A DNA stretch of 64,000 nucleotides, taken from the NCBI GenBank assembly GCA_020744225.1, contig JAGMWG010000002.1:496001-560000 (forward strand), read 5' to 3'. The position numbers were made by a program, and so were the translations under genes. The notes under the pieces were generated by a model, which saw only the letters and a list, made by a program, of their open reading frames with translations, made no database searches and was not told where the DNA came from. This document shows, piece by piece, positions 10,801 to 22,684 of the stretch (position 1 is the stretch's first letter; every line of letters starts with the position of its first letter). The DNA comes from Paraphoma chrysanthemicola. Lineage: Eukaryota > Ascomycota > Dothideomycetes > Pleosporales > Phaeosphaeriaceae.

Positions 10801-13800
10801 TGAGGTTGAGGGTGAAAGTCGAGAGCCGTGTGCCGTCCCGCCCAAGTGAAATCAGGCCATTGCTCTCCGTTGCCGGCTCGCCTGCTCCTGCCAGACGGCG
10901 ATCTGCGCCGAGAAGGCCCCGATGCTAACATGTCCACTCTGAACAGCGCATAGGGCGATGCGCAGGTTTGGATTCAGAGCGCAGTGGTGAAGCGAGACAG
11001 CTTTACGTCACGCTTGTAGCAATGGCACCTTCCCAAGATGTGGGCTTGTCCTGCACGCGACTGCACCGCAGGGCGAGGATCCTACATTCCTCCTCGCCAA
11101 AGGACCCAATGCATTCCTGCAGTCCCACAAACCGGTCACTGGAAGATCCAAGAGCTACGCGATCCTTCAGGACACGCATGTCACAATTGGTATAGCTCAT
11201 CTAAATTGTCCAGTGAGAGGTGGGCACGTGCTGCAAGATGGCAGCCGCGATTGCGCGCAAATGCGCCAAAGGTTCTGTCACGGAAAATGGCCATCATGGA
11301 CATCCTTCAGTGATGCACCATGTAAGATCTGCATCACTGTTCTAAAAGTGTATACCTCCACCTGCAGCAGTATGTTTTGTGCACGAGAATTCACAGCCTC
11401 ATCACCACATCCCACGAGCTTAATCAGATGCGGGGCTTGTGCACTCGGCGAAGCGACCCAATCCGGCATAGTTGCCGCTGCTAAACTTAGCTCTTCATCA
11501 CGTGCGGCATCCCCGGACCCTGCAAGTCTTTTGCGAGGCTGAGGAGGGGAAGTCTGCGGTCTGCCTCGCCAAAACCGTCGTCACTTGTCACACGGGTGCA
11601 TATCGCGATTCACGCAGCGTTCTTGAAAATCATGACGACATTGTACACACCAGGCAATCTGCACCTTGCACCCCGACGCGCTGCTGAGACGGCTTCGCCG
11701 TTGACCAACCTCGCCGTCTCCGTCTGCATAGATTGACGTCGGCGTTCAGTTTCAACGACTCTGTACCGACCTGCTGGTTCTCGCCGACCTCACTGACGCA
11801 ACAATTTGCTACCAACATGTGTGCGAAGCTGCCGCCAGAGGGAAGTGCCTGCGTGGGAGCTTTCGCATTACAGCATTCTGCAGGTTATTGATTAAGGTGT
11901 TCACCTACAAGTCATGGGTTGCTTGATGGACATATCGCAGCATCTTGAGCCGTTCCATCCAACATAGCTGCATGCTGAATGACGTCCGCGACCTAGGACA
12001 GAATGTCTTTCCACGGTCTCATACCCAGGATGCGATAGCCATCGGCCTCCCCGCAGGCATGTTGATAGCCGTTGCAGCTTATCTTATTTCCTATTCGGGT
12101 CTTCAATCCCGTGCACCAAGTCGCAAAATCACACTTTCCCTCCACGCGCAACACACTCTCTTGACAAAACATTTCACGATCCGGAGCATCGCCAAGTCCT
12201 CGCGTCTTCAAACAAACGCCTCCTCTGTGCATGTTGCGCAGCATTCTCGGGGCTTCTGCCGCCCCTGTGTCGTACAGACGCCATGTTTCAGGCTGGCGGT
12301 GGCGGAGCGGTTCGGCGCTTAGTGAAGACTGACCCACGTGACCTGGCGTCGAAGTGGACCGACACGCGGGGATCAGTGTTGGAGAGTGAGACATGTTGAG
12401 GCACCGTCATTCTTGTCAATACTGGCCGCAGACCAGGTCGTCAGGCGGACGGGCAGAGACTGACCAGTGCCGCAGATCGATCGGTCGAGACACGTTTGCC
12501 AGCACAAGTGTCCGGTACCGCACCGAGCGCGATTTCAAAGTTGAGTTGGTCGTGACAGAATTCTATCTGTGATCTAGGACGTCATATTCCCAAAACCAAA
12601 CGCATTTTGCGTTGATCGAAGGCGCGCTCTGCATACCGCTCGACACACCTCCATTGGAAGCAGGGCCTCCACCCTGATCTTGAACGCCCAGCTCAAGATG
12701 CAAGACTCCCAAACATCACCACACGCTCGCATCGAAGAAACGGATAACGCTCGAGCTCCAACCCCAGCTTCAAGTCAGCCTCAGCTTAACGGCCCGAGCC
12801 TTAAGCTCTCCGCATGCACGCAACCTCAGCCATCCTGCCAGACGTTTCAAGTGCCACAGCAAGCGTACTGCGCCCCAGATACCGATGTTGTGAGTATGCA
12901 CAGGCTGTGCCGCCGCCGCAGCCGGTGACAGCTTCCAACGTTGTGCCACAGCTAGATCTGCGAGTTGGTGGCGAACCTTGTTTCGACTACCGGGTGAGCA
13001 GGTTTGTGTGCTGGTGCGGCGGGGCTGCGATGCTTAATGTTTCGCCAGAGTGAGGTTGACCGAGACTGCGGCGTAGAGATCGACAGGTGGGTGTCCGTCT
13101 TGCTCAATGCAACTCTTACGTTGGATTGCGCATAGTTTGACCACGAGCTGGACTGGACGAGCGCCAGACTGGATGAGAGCTTGGCTTTAGCAAAGATCAA
13201 GAGATTATGGTACTGTTTGATGTGCTTCATCTCGCTATTGACTTACTTGGTGCGGTTAAATGAAGACTGGGGTGCATCGAGGGGTGAGTGCCCATGTGAG
13301 GTGCAAATGTATACTGCGACTATGCCTGTTCCCTGAAAGTGTTGTACTACATCTTTGCTCTCTTTTTCCGAGTATGTAGGACTAACAATGAATTGCTTGA
13401 GGCTTAAGCCAGCGGCCATTGAACGGTCGTTACGGCACTCGCGAAAGCGCATGTGTAAGTGCATTGGTTTGTGCCAGGTAAGCGGACTTGCTCTCCCCTC
13501 GCATGTGGGAGTGTCGCGTTGTGTTCATATACTTACGCAGGCATAACGCTGTCGTCTAGATGTTCGTAGCGTTTTCATGTCACCATGTATATGTGGTGGA
13601 GGTTCGCTTATGGTTTTCCAGCAGATCGGTGTCACTGCTATGATATTAGCCCCGTTCTAGGGTTGAAGTCTGCGCACTACTTTGGCCTACTATCTTATTC
13701 CAAATATTAGCAGTAACATCTTATACTTACAACAATACTCTGCCGGAAGTCAGAATCCGTTGCATTGGGCGCACACTTTTGCTCCTGCAAAACAGTCTGT

Positions 13801-14277
13801 ATGCACGTACTAGCACCGTCCTTAATCGTGCAGCTATCATGTGCTCATGTACGAGGCAACCCTCGAGTGATAGGGTATACGATGCTCTGATGTATTGTTA
13901 AGGGCCTTATATTGCAGTACCGTACTATGCTTCAATGTAATATGGTAGGTTTTGGGAGTACTTCTGTGAGTAGTGTTGAGGCTAGAGGATCTATGGCAGG
14001 CGACAATATGAGTCAAGTGTGAAAAAGGCTAGCTAGACATACACGTTGGCCGGACATTGTGATTGACGGCAATGCCTCAAATGAACATCCACCTTGTCCT
14101 GAGAGATATGCAACGAATCGTGGAGCCAATTGTGGTGGTAATGACTTGGGATTGGTGGGCTGAGTTATTGAGGGTGTCATTTTCAAATGTGTGATACATA
14201 TCTGTTAATTGTAATGACCCAGATAGTGTGACTACCATCTCACACACTTCCTCCAACGTGACTATCTTCTCCGCAAT
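7875..14277. other. 6.4 kb gene-poor stretch
   Basis: GC content is similar to flanking genes, yet six-frame reading shows only short, overlapping frames without recognisable motifs, good splice sites in register or codon bias. The first few hundred bases are presumably the promoter/5' UTR of the C2H2 factor. The one place with some coding appearance is around 12698-13132 (listed separately). From ~13,550 to 14,277 the sequence becomes more AT-rich. I recognised no transposase, reverse transcriptase or RNA gene. Confidence 0.4.
12698..13132 (+). CDS. Possible small spliced gene (weak)
   Basis: A tentative model: ATG at 12698 to a GTGAGT donor after 12889; exon 12952-12993 (after GTGCCACAG) to a GTGAGC donor; then 13049 (after TTCGCCAG) onward to a TAG at ~13132. 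All three pieces are in phase. The first exon is Pro/Ser/Gln-rich, the second reads LDLRVGGEPCFDYR, the third SEVDRDCGVEID. No domain is recognised. The model would encode roughly 105 residues with no signal peptide. It could equally be a chance combination of splice-like signals in non-coding DNA; I list it because it is the only part of the 6.4 kb gap where donor, branch-like and acceptor sites line up with an open frame. Confidence 0.18.
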
Positions 14278-15324
14278 CTACTCCAAGAAACTCATGCCCT
14301 CAAACAGCCCAGTAAGGCTTGCCATCTCCACACTCTTCTCCATGTATGCGACGCTATCCGCGGTTGACATCCAGAACGGTAGAACTTCTTTTTGAAGTGG
14401 CTGGAGGGCCTCCTGAATCGGCGTAGCTAGAGCACGGACAAGAGGTCGCCGAAGTACTTCCTCACTCAGCCAGGATGGAGGCGGAGGAGGCCCATTACCC
14501 ATGACTATGGAAGCAAGGTCATCAGCCAGATCATCTGGCTCCGGCACGGCCTCAGCTGCCTCACGCCGCTCGTCCTTTTCCGTCTGTTTCTCTTCACTCT
14601 CCATATAGATTAGATGCTGCAGCGCCCATGCTGCACCATGCTTCTCAAATTCCGCGGCGGGCTGTTGTCGTGCATGCTTCCAGAAGTCCTCGACGGGAAA
14701 GCGCTGCGGCGGAACAAGACGTTTGAGGGCCTTGATTGCTGCGTCCATGCGCTTGGCAGAAGCGTTCCTCCACTGAATGAGGTCGTATGGGCCATTTTGC
14801 CAGGTCCAGGCGAGGAAAGACTGCCGAACATCGTCTTCGCCAAGCGTGTCGTAGTCCCAGTCATCGCGATCGATGTAACACACCCATGACTTCACGAAGC
14901 GGGTCATGAAGGTGCGAAGTTGAGTCTCTCCCTCGCGTACCATTCTGTCCTGCTCGCCTGGAGTGTTGAGCTTAAGAATCATGAGCAACAGATTCCTGCG
15001 GATGTCTTCGTGGCGGGTGGAGAAAGAGTGGCGCCGGTCCATTTGCCAGAGCCGAATCGTCATGGTCGTGAACATGTTCTGCTCTTTCTTGCGGGCGGTG
15101 AATTTGGAGGCTAGAATCTCGTTGTAGCTCTCAAAGACATTCAAGAGCTGGCAGTTCTCGTGGTATTGTGGCATGCGAAGTGCGTCTGCATCTTTGTAGA
15201 TATCGATGATGGTGGGTTTGCGCTCAGCAAAAATTGCGCGCCTCGGTATGTGTTTGATCTTGATCTCGAGAAGGCGCGCGAGTTCGTAGTGATGCTGCGC
15301 AAGTTCGTCGTTGGTGAGCGACAT
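14278..15324 (-). CDS. Uncharacterised fungal protein, 348 aa
   Basis: A single uninterrupted frame with strong coding character, starting MSLTNDELAQHHYELARLLE. It is mostly alpha-helical and charged, rich in Trp and Arg/Glu in the central part (residues ~100-230, e.g. SWVCYIDRDDWDYDTLGED). An acidic low-complexity stretch follows near 245-270, then a run of five prolines near residue 280. No signal peptide, membrane segment or metal-binding motif is seen. I do not recognise the family. It stands alone between two gene-poor regions, so context gives no hint of function. Probably cytosolic or nuclear. Confidence 0.7.
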   Translation of the reverse strand: MSLTNDELAQHHYELARLLEIKIKHIPRRAIFAERKPTIIDIYKDADALRMPQYHENCQLLNVFESYNEILASKFTARKKEQNMFTTMTIRLWQMDRRHSFSTRHEDIRRNLLLMILKLNTPGEQDRMVREGETQLRTFMTRFVKSWVCYIDRDDWDYDTLGEDDVRQSFLAWTWQNGPYDLIQWRNASAKRMDAAIKALKRLVPPQRFPVEDFWKHARQQPAAEFEKHGAAWALQHLIYMESEEKQTEKDERREAAEAVPEPDDLADDLASIVMGNGPPPPPSWLSEEVLRRPLVRALATPIQEALQPLQKEVLPFWMSTADSVAYMEKSVEMASLTGLFEGMSFLE

Positions 15325-18300
15325 TTTGACCTACGGCACTGAGCCGATGGTGGTGTAAGGTTCATGAAAAGTCTTACAGCAGGCAGTCCTTATATCTGTG
15401 GCAAACAGGCGAGGCCCAGGCTTCGGTGAGTCAGCGGTAAGTTATCCATGGTGAAGGCCGATAGAGCTGTTGGAGATGGCGGTGGGTATGCAGATCGTCA
15501 CGTGAGGTGAAGGCACGACGCAAACGGAGCCGCTTCGGCCGCGTGAAGCTGCTGAGATACAATGGAGACAAGTGCTTTTGTAGATAATGTTGCATGCAAA
15601 GTCATATGCGCACCAACAGGGCCTCTATCGTCATCCTGGACGCTATATAAGAGGAAGTCTCAAGCATGCCCTTCGCGTGTGTACGACGGGAGATTACCAA
15701 GGACACGAAGTAGTGTGAAAATGGAACTTGGTTGTGTTGAATGGTGACTGTAAATAGTTTGGTATGCCAAAAGTATAGGTTGGGTATGGCAAATGTTATG
15801 GAATAGCTAGACGGTAGTGGGTCTTAGACTGTATGGCATACGAAAGAGCGCATACATCCTCAAAGACAAATGGGACATGTCGACAAGCAATAGTTACCTG
15901 GTCTATCTAGTGAACTTAGCGTAACGAACATACACAAGACATTTTCATTCATGGCTTTGACTTTTCCGTGCATTTCGGGGATGTTGTTCGAGTCTTCTGA
16001 TCTAGGTGAAGTACTCAATAACTGGGTGCAAATAGAATCGATCACTTGAGCCCAGTCCATTCCTTTCCCTCAGTCGACATTCATTCCCTTAGATTGAATG
16101 CTTGGTCCCGGAAATATGAAGACCACTTCGGGAATCAAGGTGTCTGATGCGCGCACGGTGATTCTTCATTGAGTCAATTTGTGTCGGAGGTTCGCTGTTC
16201 TCTATCGTACGCTCTCACCTTGCTCAACATATCTTATGAGTAGTCTGCGCCTTACAAGAAAGTCGCAACGCTAAACAGTCCATGCATCAACTTACCAGGT
16301 GGTGCCAATAACGCACCCTCCGCGAAAGGTTTGGCTCATTAAATACTTGAGCTTTGGAAAAGTTGTTATCAGCACGTCTCTCACTTGATCACACACATAG
16401 ACTCTCAGCACGAGGTGAGAGCCAGCCCACACAACCGCAATTATAATTATCTGCGGATATACTACTTGCGCGCAATAGATCTATTTAGACTAATTTATTC
16501 TGACAACAACTATCAAATCAAATATGATGCAGTATGGTCGATGTTAGTGTGTTGGTTGCACCATCAACTAGTATTGTGATCAAAATAACGCCGGTTCGAG
16601 TCGCTCAGAGGCCAATTCTTAAATCACCGCTCTTCGGGCCACAAGGCAACCTAGGTTACCTGGCTGTTGAGTAGGAATTTGGGCATTGGTTAATGAGTGA
16701 CACATTCTTTCTTTTTTCCCCTGTAGTCGTTCTGATAGCAGCACTACTTGGATATGTAATTAGTTAGTACAAATGAATGGAAGGGACGGTGCCTAGTCAC
16801 TACGAGAACATATTATAACGAAATGCACGAAACTAACTAGACGAGATAGATCAAATGAGGTGTCTACTCTCTAGCTATTTGTTTTGTGGCTAAATTGCAA
16901 AGGCATAATAAAAGAGGCGCTATAGAATATAAGCACCTCTAATACGTCTATCGCTTTTAGAATTATATTTTGTTTATCAAATCAAAGTTCCAAATCACCC
17001 TCATTATAATCATTAAGACATTGTGCCAGCGAGGGCAGTCTCGCATCTCATTACACGTACCATTCTTTCCTTCCTGTTGATGTGTCAACAAGAAACGCAG
17101 TGCGTATACCACACTACTCGTCTCAGATTCCGGCTTTCATTCTCAACCTACGTTTCACCAGCATGTCCAAAATTAACAAGGGGCGACTTAGGTATCGCCA
17201 CTCCTGAAAGCCCTCACTCAATACTACTACTTCAAGACTAACCTTAGAAGCAATTAAAGACCTCCAAGCTTCCCTTTCTTACAGGCACTAAATCGCGAGT
17301 CGCACTTGAATATATCTAGACTTGAACTTAGAGATTTACAGACTTTCGCAGCTAATTCGAAATGTACTCAAAAACAGAGGGCCAAAACGCACAAGTGTAC
17401 GAGCTAGTCACTTTGTTGTATTTTAGAAGACTACTCCTGAAGGATCTCGCACAGCTCTGTATGTCGAGCACAGAATTCATAAGTACTCGACCGCCTCCAG
17501 GCTACTGTCTCAATGAGATGGCGAGAGTCTAGTAGCGTTTGAACTTAGACACGCCACTGCCAAAGGATTGAGAGATTCGAGAAGCTAAATCACAACTTGC
17601 GCGGGAATACGTAGATGGATAGCAAGATCGCAAGGCTATATTCATCGAGAAGTTATTATAACAAGAGACGTAGTATGGTGGGAAAGTGTAATGTACGTAC
17701 TGCGAAACATGACATGGACGACAAAGTATGGGTTGAAGGCATGTGAGTATTTCTGAACAGCTTCACGAACCTTATAGCGCGCCCTGATCTAGATGCAGGT
17801 TTATCGTACAATGTACGCCAGACTAATGCAAGCGACTTTTAACTTGAAGTCCGACAGCTTACACATCTTTCTCTACCTTAAAAACCATAAAGCTACCACC
17901 TCAATCTAGCCCTATCAGATCTATACTTCCTATGCATTCCCTCCTATTCATCCTATCCGTTCCTACTATGTCAACACGCGATCCGAAACACTCGCCAATC
18001 TAGCATTTCTCGACCCCATCTCATTACCTATGTCTTACCGTACCACTCCCTCTTTCTCTCCGCCCCACATCTTTTTCTATTCAAATTTCCCGTCCTGTCG
18101 CGCTCCACATTCTTCCTTCCGTCCACCGAAAGCTAAATAAAGTATCGAGTACCTTCCAGCTACGCAAAGGGTCTTCCATTACCCGCACTTCTGACGACAT
18201 GCACTAGCTTTGGCACTCTCAATGAAAATTGCATGATGTATTGAGATATTAGCGAATAGTGCACGGCATCTTGCTAACAGCACGATGAGTTCTTGGATCC

Positions 18301-18734
18301 TTCTTGGCTGTCACTTTGGGACCTGTCTACCTTGGACCTTGATTCGAATGGCTGACAGAAGTGAAGTCTTTCCTGCACAAATATGTGCATGAGAATTCTA
18401 GATCGAATAAAAGGGCCACCTGGATGACTAGCTACATCCTCTATCTGAAGAAAGAAGGCATACTTACTCGGAATCATTTTCCGCGTCAAATAAATCGTAC
18501 ATTCACATTAGACTGAAGACTTCTGAACAAGGGAAGGTGCGAAGCGGGTTGTAGCAAACAAGACTCGACAGAATCCATCCAATCAAACTTTCCATATGTA
18601 CTTTTGCAAGATGTATAATATGTACGAACATGAAAGTTCTCCTGCCATATCGCATGGGCTTTCAAAAACCGGCATCCAAAGACCCTAAAACACCCGTGTT
18701 TTTCTCCAAGCTCCTGCACACCTAACAAGCCCGC
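15325..18734. other. AT-rich gene-poor region, probable decayed repeats
   Basis: No gene is supported. From ~16,380 to ~17,900 the DNA is clearly richer in A/T and TpA than the surrounding genes and stop codons are dense in all frames, as in repeat DNA eroded by RIP. At 16592-16608 lies a 17-mer identical to 830-846 inside a longer degenerate match. Some frames around 17,200-17,700 vaguely resemble the C-terminal part of pogo/Fot-type transposases, but with many stops; this is not firm. Confidence 0.45.
16511..16608 (+). repeat. Degenerate dispersed repeat, copy 2 (tRNA-like 3' part)
   Basis: Shares three ordered blocks with 757-846: TATCAAA, ATGGTCGA and a 17-base identical core CGGTTCGAGTCGCTCAG. 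The first two blocks are 23 bp apart here and 24 bp apart in the other copy. The core contains GGTTCGAGTC, the RNA polymerase III B-box/T-loop consensus, preceded by TTGTGATC (TTGTAATC in copy 1), like a Thr anticodon loop. The T-stem does not pair, so this is not an intact tRNA. Confidence 0.4.
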
Positions 18735-19588
18735 TTAAACTGTCGGTGTCGGCGCAGGTGGGAGTCCAGGCGCACCGCTCGGCGCACCAGCTACATCGAC
18801 GTCAGTTTCAAACCCACTCATCTTCGTCTTTCAATCAACGACTTACGAAATCCACCTGGTCCGCCACTTGGGAGGCCAGGGAATCCACCCGTCGGCGCAG
18901 GACCACCAGGGAATCCCGGTCCACCTGTAGGGAAACCACCGGGGCCGCCAGGACCACCGCTCGGGAAGCCTGGGAAACCGCCAGGGCCGCCGGGGCCTCC
19001 TGGTCCGCCTGTGGGTGCTGGGCCGCCGGCTGGAGAAGTTAGAAAGGTGTATATAGGATATCGGGAACGCGCTGGGGTGCTGGGATAGAATGGACTTACG
19101 AAATCCGCCGCTTGGGAAACCTGGGAATCCGCCTGGGCCACCGGTTGGTCCTGGACCACTTGCTATGCCATGTTAAACCGTGGTACATGATCGAGTTGTG
19201 GATATAGGCAACGTACGGAAGCTGAAGCTGGGAAGGCCTGGGAAGCCACCTGTTGGTGCGGCTATATGGTATTAGTACCCCATGTCAAAATGCGATTTGC
19301 GAGGGATGAGACGTACGGAAACCACCGGGACCGCCAGGACCGCCTGGACCACCTGATGGAGCGCCAGCTGCTCGATGTTAGTATGTGTGGTTGATTGATA
19401 GCGATGTTGTTGGGCGTACGGAAGCCAGGGAAGCCGCTAGGGGCACCAGGTCCTCCTGATGGGAACTGTCGCTTGATGAGAGGCGACGCAACGGCGCTGT
19501 TGTATGTTAGTGGTTGTTCTTGTGCGAGGGTGGGTGTGTATGGGAGGTCATACCCAGTGGCCAAAACAGCGATGATGGAGAACTTCAT
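18735..19588 (-). CDS. Secreted collagen-like Gly/Pro-rich protein with modular exons
   Basis: Seven-exon model: 19588-19554, 19496-19420, 19367-19317, 19261-19217, 19162-19100, 19029-18847, 18790-18735, encoding 169 aa with every phase consistent. A signal peptide (MKFSIIAVLATGAVA) is followed by SPLIKR, a Kex2-type dibasic site, then only low-complexity Gly/Pro/Phe sequence (GGPGGPGGF, GFPGFPSGGPGG). There is no Cys. All introns after the first are in phase 1, and internal exons of 51, 45, 63 and 183 nt are multiples of three. Most internal exons end in a GGF-type Phe codon followed by a C (C|GTACG or C|GTAAG), so single modules can be gained, lost or skipped without a frameshift. Several introns carry CTAAC branch sites. 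Secretion and cleavage are inferred; a cell-wall or surface role is possible but unproven. Confidence 0.8.
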
Positions 19589-20962
19589 GATGTAAATGTG
19601 AGTTGTGAAAACGAGAGGCTCAGCCGAGGGAAAGGAAGGTATGCTTTGAAAGAAAGTATGAGGTTGAGGCTACTCGATTGATGATGTCGACTGTAGCAGC
19701 ACGTTCGACTCGCTCTTATACTTGAGCTGTCCGCCACGACAACATCACGTCAGTCCCACCGAGGGAGAGACCACCTCGGCAGGGAAGGCGTGATTGCAAT
19801 TTACCTTCCGTGCCACAGGCATCTAGATTCTAGGCGTTTAGATGAGGCTCAATATCTCCTGTCACAAGAATACGGTAATGGACAGATTCGTATGGTAACA
19901 GGTAGGTCGATCGCAATCGCTCCGATTAGTCGGTGACACCCAACAGCTTGAAGTAAACAAAGTGCGACAGTATGGCCACGAATTGTGCCATGGTCGTGCG
20001 ATATATGTGCATGTCGTATGGACGGCACAAGCCGGGTTCTCCGCACCCTTTAGGCGCGTTCCTGGCATGGAACACACTTTACCTATGAATGACGGGATCT
20101 GGTAATATCTGTGGTCGAAATGAGAGGCTCGGTACCATCTTTACCTGGCTGTAGCAGCGACAAATCAGGCCGCGGATCCAGAGAAGTTGCTAACATGACG
20201 AGAGCGCAGGTTGCAACATGTACTCTGATTGGGCAACTTGGTGTTGCAGCCTTGAAACAATATCCAAGGGTTGAAACAACGAGGCTCGCTAGTGAGTTAT
20301 GCATTCAAAGGACAGCCCTGACAAATCAATTTAGCCATGCTTAAAGCCGATCATCGACAGCGTGAAACGAGGATTTGGACGATCGCAATCGCGTAATGGG
20401 GACACAAGGACGGTGGAGGAAGTGCAGGAGAAGCCGCGAGCGGCCCAGATGGACGAAAAGTCGAGCGCGAAATGTTTGGACGGCGATTGATAATCGAGTC
20501 CAGAGGTCATCCAGAGTCTTCGATATCACGGTAGCAAAGCGTTCTAGAGACTTCGACGTTCTCAGACGATGAGGTGCATTTGCTGGGCGTCAGAAGCATG
20601 CCCTTTGAAATGGCGCTTGTGCAACCTCAGCATGTTTCTAGAACCTCAAAGTGGAGACTGACGCAAGCAACGTCATGTATAGATTGTTATGTCGTTGCAA
20701 TAAGGTTCACATGTTGATGAGCTTAGTGAACAAGTGCCGTTAGCTTTGCCGTGGTCTCATCGGACAATTTGCCTTGCTAGCAGACGTTAATTTCCGCGCT
20801 TTTTACCGCATGCACGGCTACTGGTTCGGCGCCGATCATGTTAAACGGGTCATGACGAAAAGTTGTGGGGATAGGTAGGAGAATGGTGCGATATGATGCA
20901 AGAAAGTGGTTGCGGTGTGTGACCAGTTTCGTTTCAATTGCCCTCAATGCGAAGAGTGATCT
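19589..20962. other. Intergenic, no gene seen
   Basis: About 1.4 kb upstream of the collagen-like gene and downstream of the DET1-like gene. Only short frames without coding character occur. It presumably holds the promoter of the secreted protein in its left part. Confidence 0.4.
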
Positions 20963-22684
20963 CTAGTAAACGTCGCTTAATCCTTTGACTTCGGCCTCTT
21001 TCAGCTTTTCCACTCCAGCCGTGTCAATGTGGTCTTCCACTTCGCGCTCGGATTCGCTGAGCCCTCGCTCGTCCTCGCTATTTTCAACGACCATGTTGCC
21101 TTTGAGCGCCTCTTTGAGTATTGGTCCTTTCATACCTTCGTTGCCATCTGTGGCCTGTGCTGCTTGCCCACCATCATCGCTTGTGGCGTCTGCGTCGCCG
21201 AGCCTGTCGGTTTTCGCACCATTGCCCATACCGCTCTCTTCTTTCCAGCTTTGTTCTGTCTGTCGTCTCGCAAGCTTTCGGTCTTTCGATTGCTGCCGCT
21301 GCTTGGAGGATGCTCGAAGTTTTGACCTGTGATTGTGGAGGTGCTGCATGCCAGGAAAGTAGTCCGAGTCGTCTGAGAAGCCGTCACCAGGTGTCCGCTG
21401 TGGCGGTTGTAGGTGTCGTGCAATAGCAGCAGTTCTCGGAATGGTGTTGTGGTGATGTCGGGGGAGATTTGCAGATGCTTCTTCAAGCTCACTGCTCGAT
21501 GCGTCATTTGAGGCATCGTTCGGCGAAGCTGGGGTTGGCGGCAGTTCCAATCCGTGGACGGCTTTGGTACTGTGTTTCCTTGACAGTTTTGCGGGTGAAG
21601 GTTCCTCGATGATCGGAGTTGCGTCTTGTGCAGCCGCAGGAAGGTCTTCCTGCTCGCTCTCAACAGACTCGAGCGGTTTCGCAGGCGGTGGAAGCTGGTC
21701 CTTTTGCCCTCCAAGGTATTCTAGTGTGTTCTTGCGCATGGGTCGCTTCGGCCAGTTCTGTCTATCGTGATTGCAGCCGTTCACACAGCCTCCCCATCTC
21801 CGTATTGGTATAGTAGGCGACGAATTCAGCTGCCCTGCGCTGACTGGTGTGGGTCGGCTCGACGTAGGGGTAGCAGTGGTTCCGTTGGCAGCGGCTCGTC
21901 TCTTCAGCTCGGACCAAGTTCGCAGCTCGTTTTGTAGAATGTATTTGCCGTTGTTCTCGCTTTGCTTCATGATCATGAACTCGCAATGATTGACGTTGCG
22001 GAGATCTTCGAAGTACTCCACGGACCAGTGGTACCTGCTGCTTGTCAATAACACTCTTTCTGACTAGGGTGTCTATAGACTCACCATTTCATGAGGAACA
22101 CCCTCGTCATCAGCCCGTGTGTGACTAGGACACACACGCTTGGGAAGTCCTCATCACCAAACTGTCTCCACAAGCTCTCGTTGAAGCCACTGACACGATC
22201 GTATGCGTCTGCAGCACTCTCGCCGTCCGGTATGCGGTAAAAGAAATGGCCGTAGTCGGCCCTCTCCTGCCACATGCGCTCCATTTCGGCCGAGCATGGC
22301 TGGAAGTTGCCAAAGTCCTGCTCTCGCAAGCGTGGCTCCTCGAAGACTTGGATCTTGTTGCGCGGGAAGGGAGACGGTGTGGGGTCGTCAGACGTCAAGG
22401 TGCGGAGGATGCCTTCGGTGGTCTCACGTGTCCGGCGGTAGGGCGAGGTGAAGAACTGTATGGTGTCGTCGGGCTTCAGCAAGGAGCGTAGCTGCCGTCC
22501 GGCCTCCTCGGCCTGGGTGACGCCATGTGGGGTGAGTTTGACGCGGTGGTCGGGTATGAACTGGTGAATGTCGCGGTTCTTGTTCCCTTCTGACTGCGCA
22601 TGGCGGATCAAAATGATCATCTGCACTGTCGTTAGCTGTGACGCATGAATGCAAGCTTCACAAACATACGCGGGGCTTCCCCAT
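20963..22684 (-). CDS. DET1: DET1-like histidine phosphatase (phosphoglycerate mutase-like)
   Basis: Three exons: 22684-22670 (only 15 nt, MGKPR), 22620-22085 and 22034-20963, giving 540 aa. The N-terminal ~250 residues form a histidine phosphatase domain: LIRHAQSEGN with the catalytic RH, SPYRRTRET, and LVTHGLMTRVFLMKW with the second catalytic His. The continuation YHWSVEYFEDLRNVNHCEF is typical of the yeast YDR051C/Det1 family, an acid phosphatase implicated in sterol transport. The C-terminal ~290 residues are disordered, Ser/Glu/Gln-rich and fungal-specific. The 15-nt first exon is supported by a GTATG donor, a GCTAAC branch site and CAG acceptor, and by the family-like N-terminus it creates. 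It is divergent from the PRKRIP1 homologue, sharing ~460 bp of upstream DNA. Cytosolic phosphatase inferred. Confidence 0.87.

Noticed and set aside
12890..12921. 32-nt intron in the tentative 12.7 kb gene
   Set aside because: Shorter than fungal introns; the acceptor at 12951, giving a 62-nt intron, fits better.
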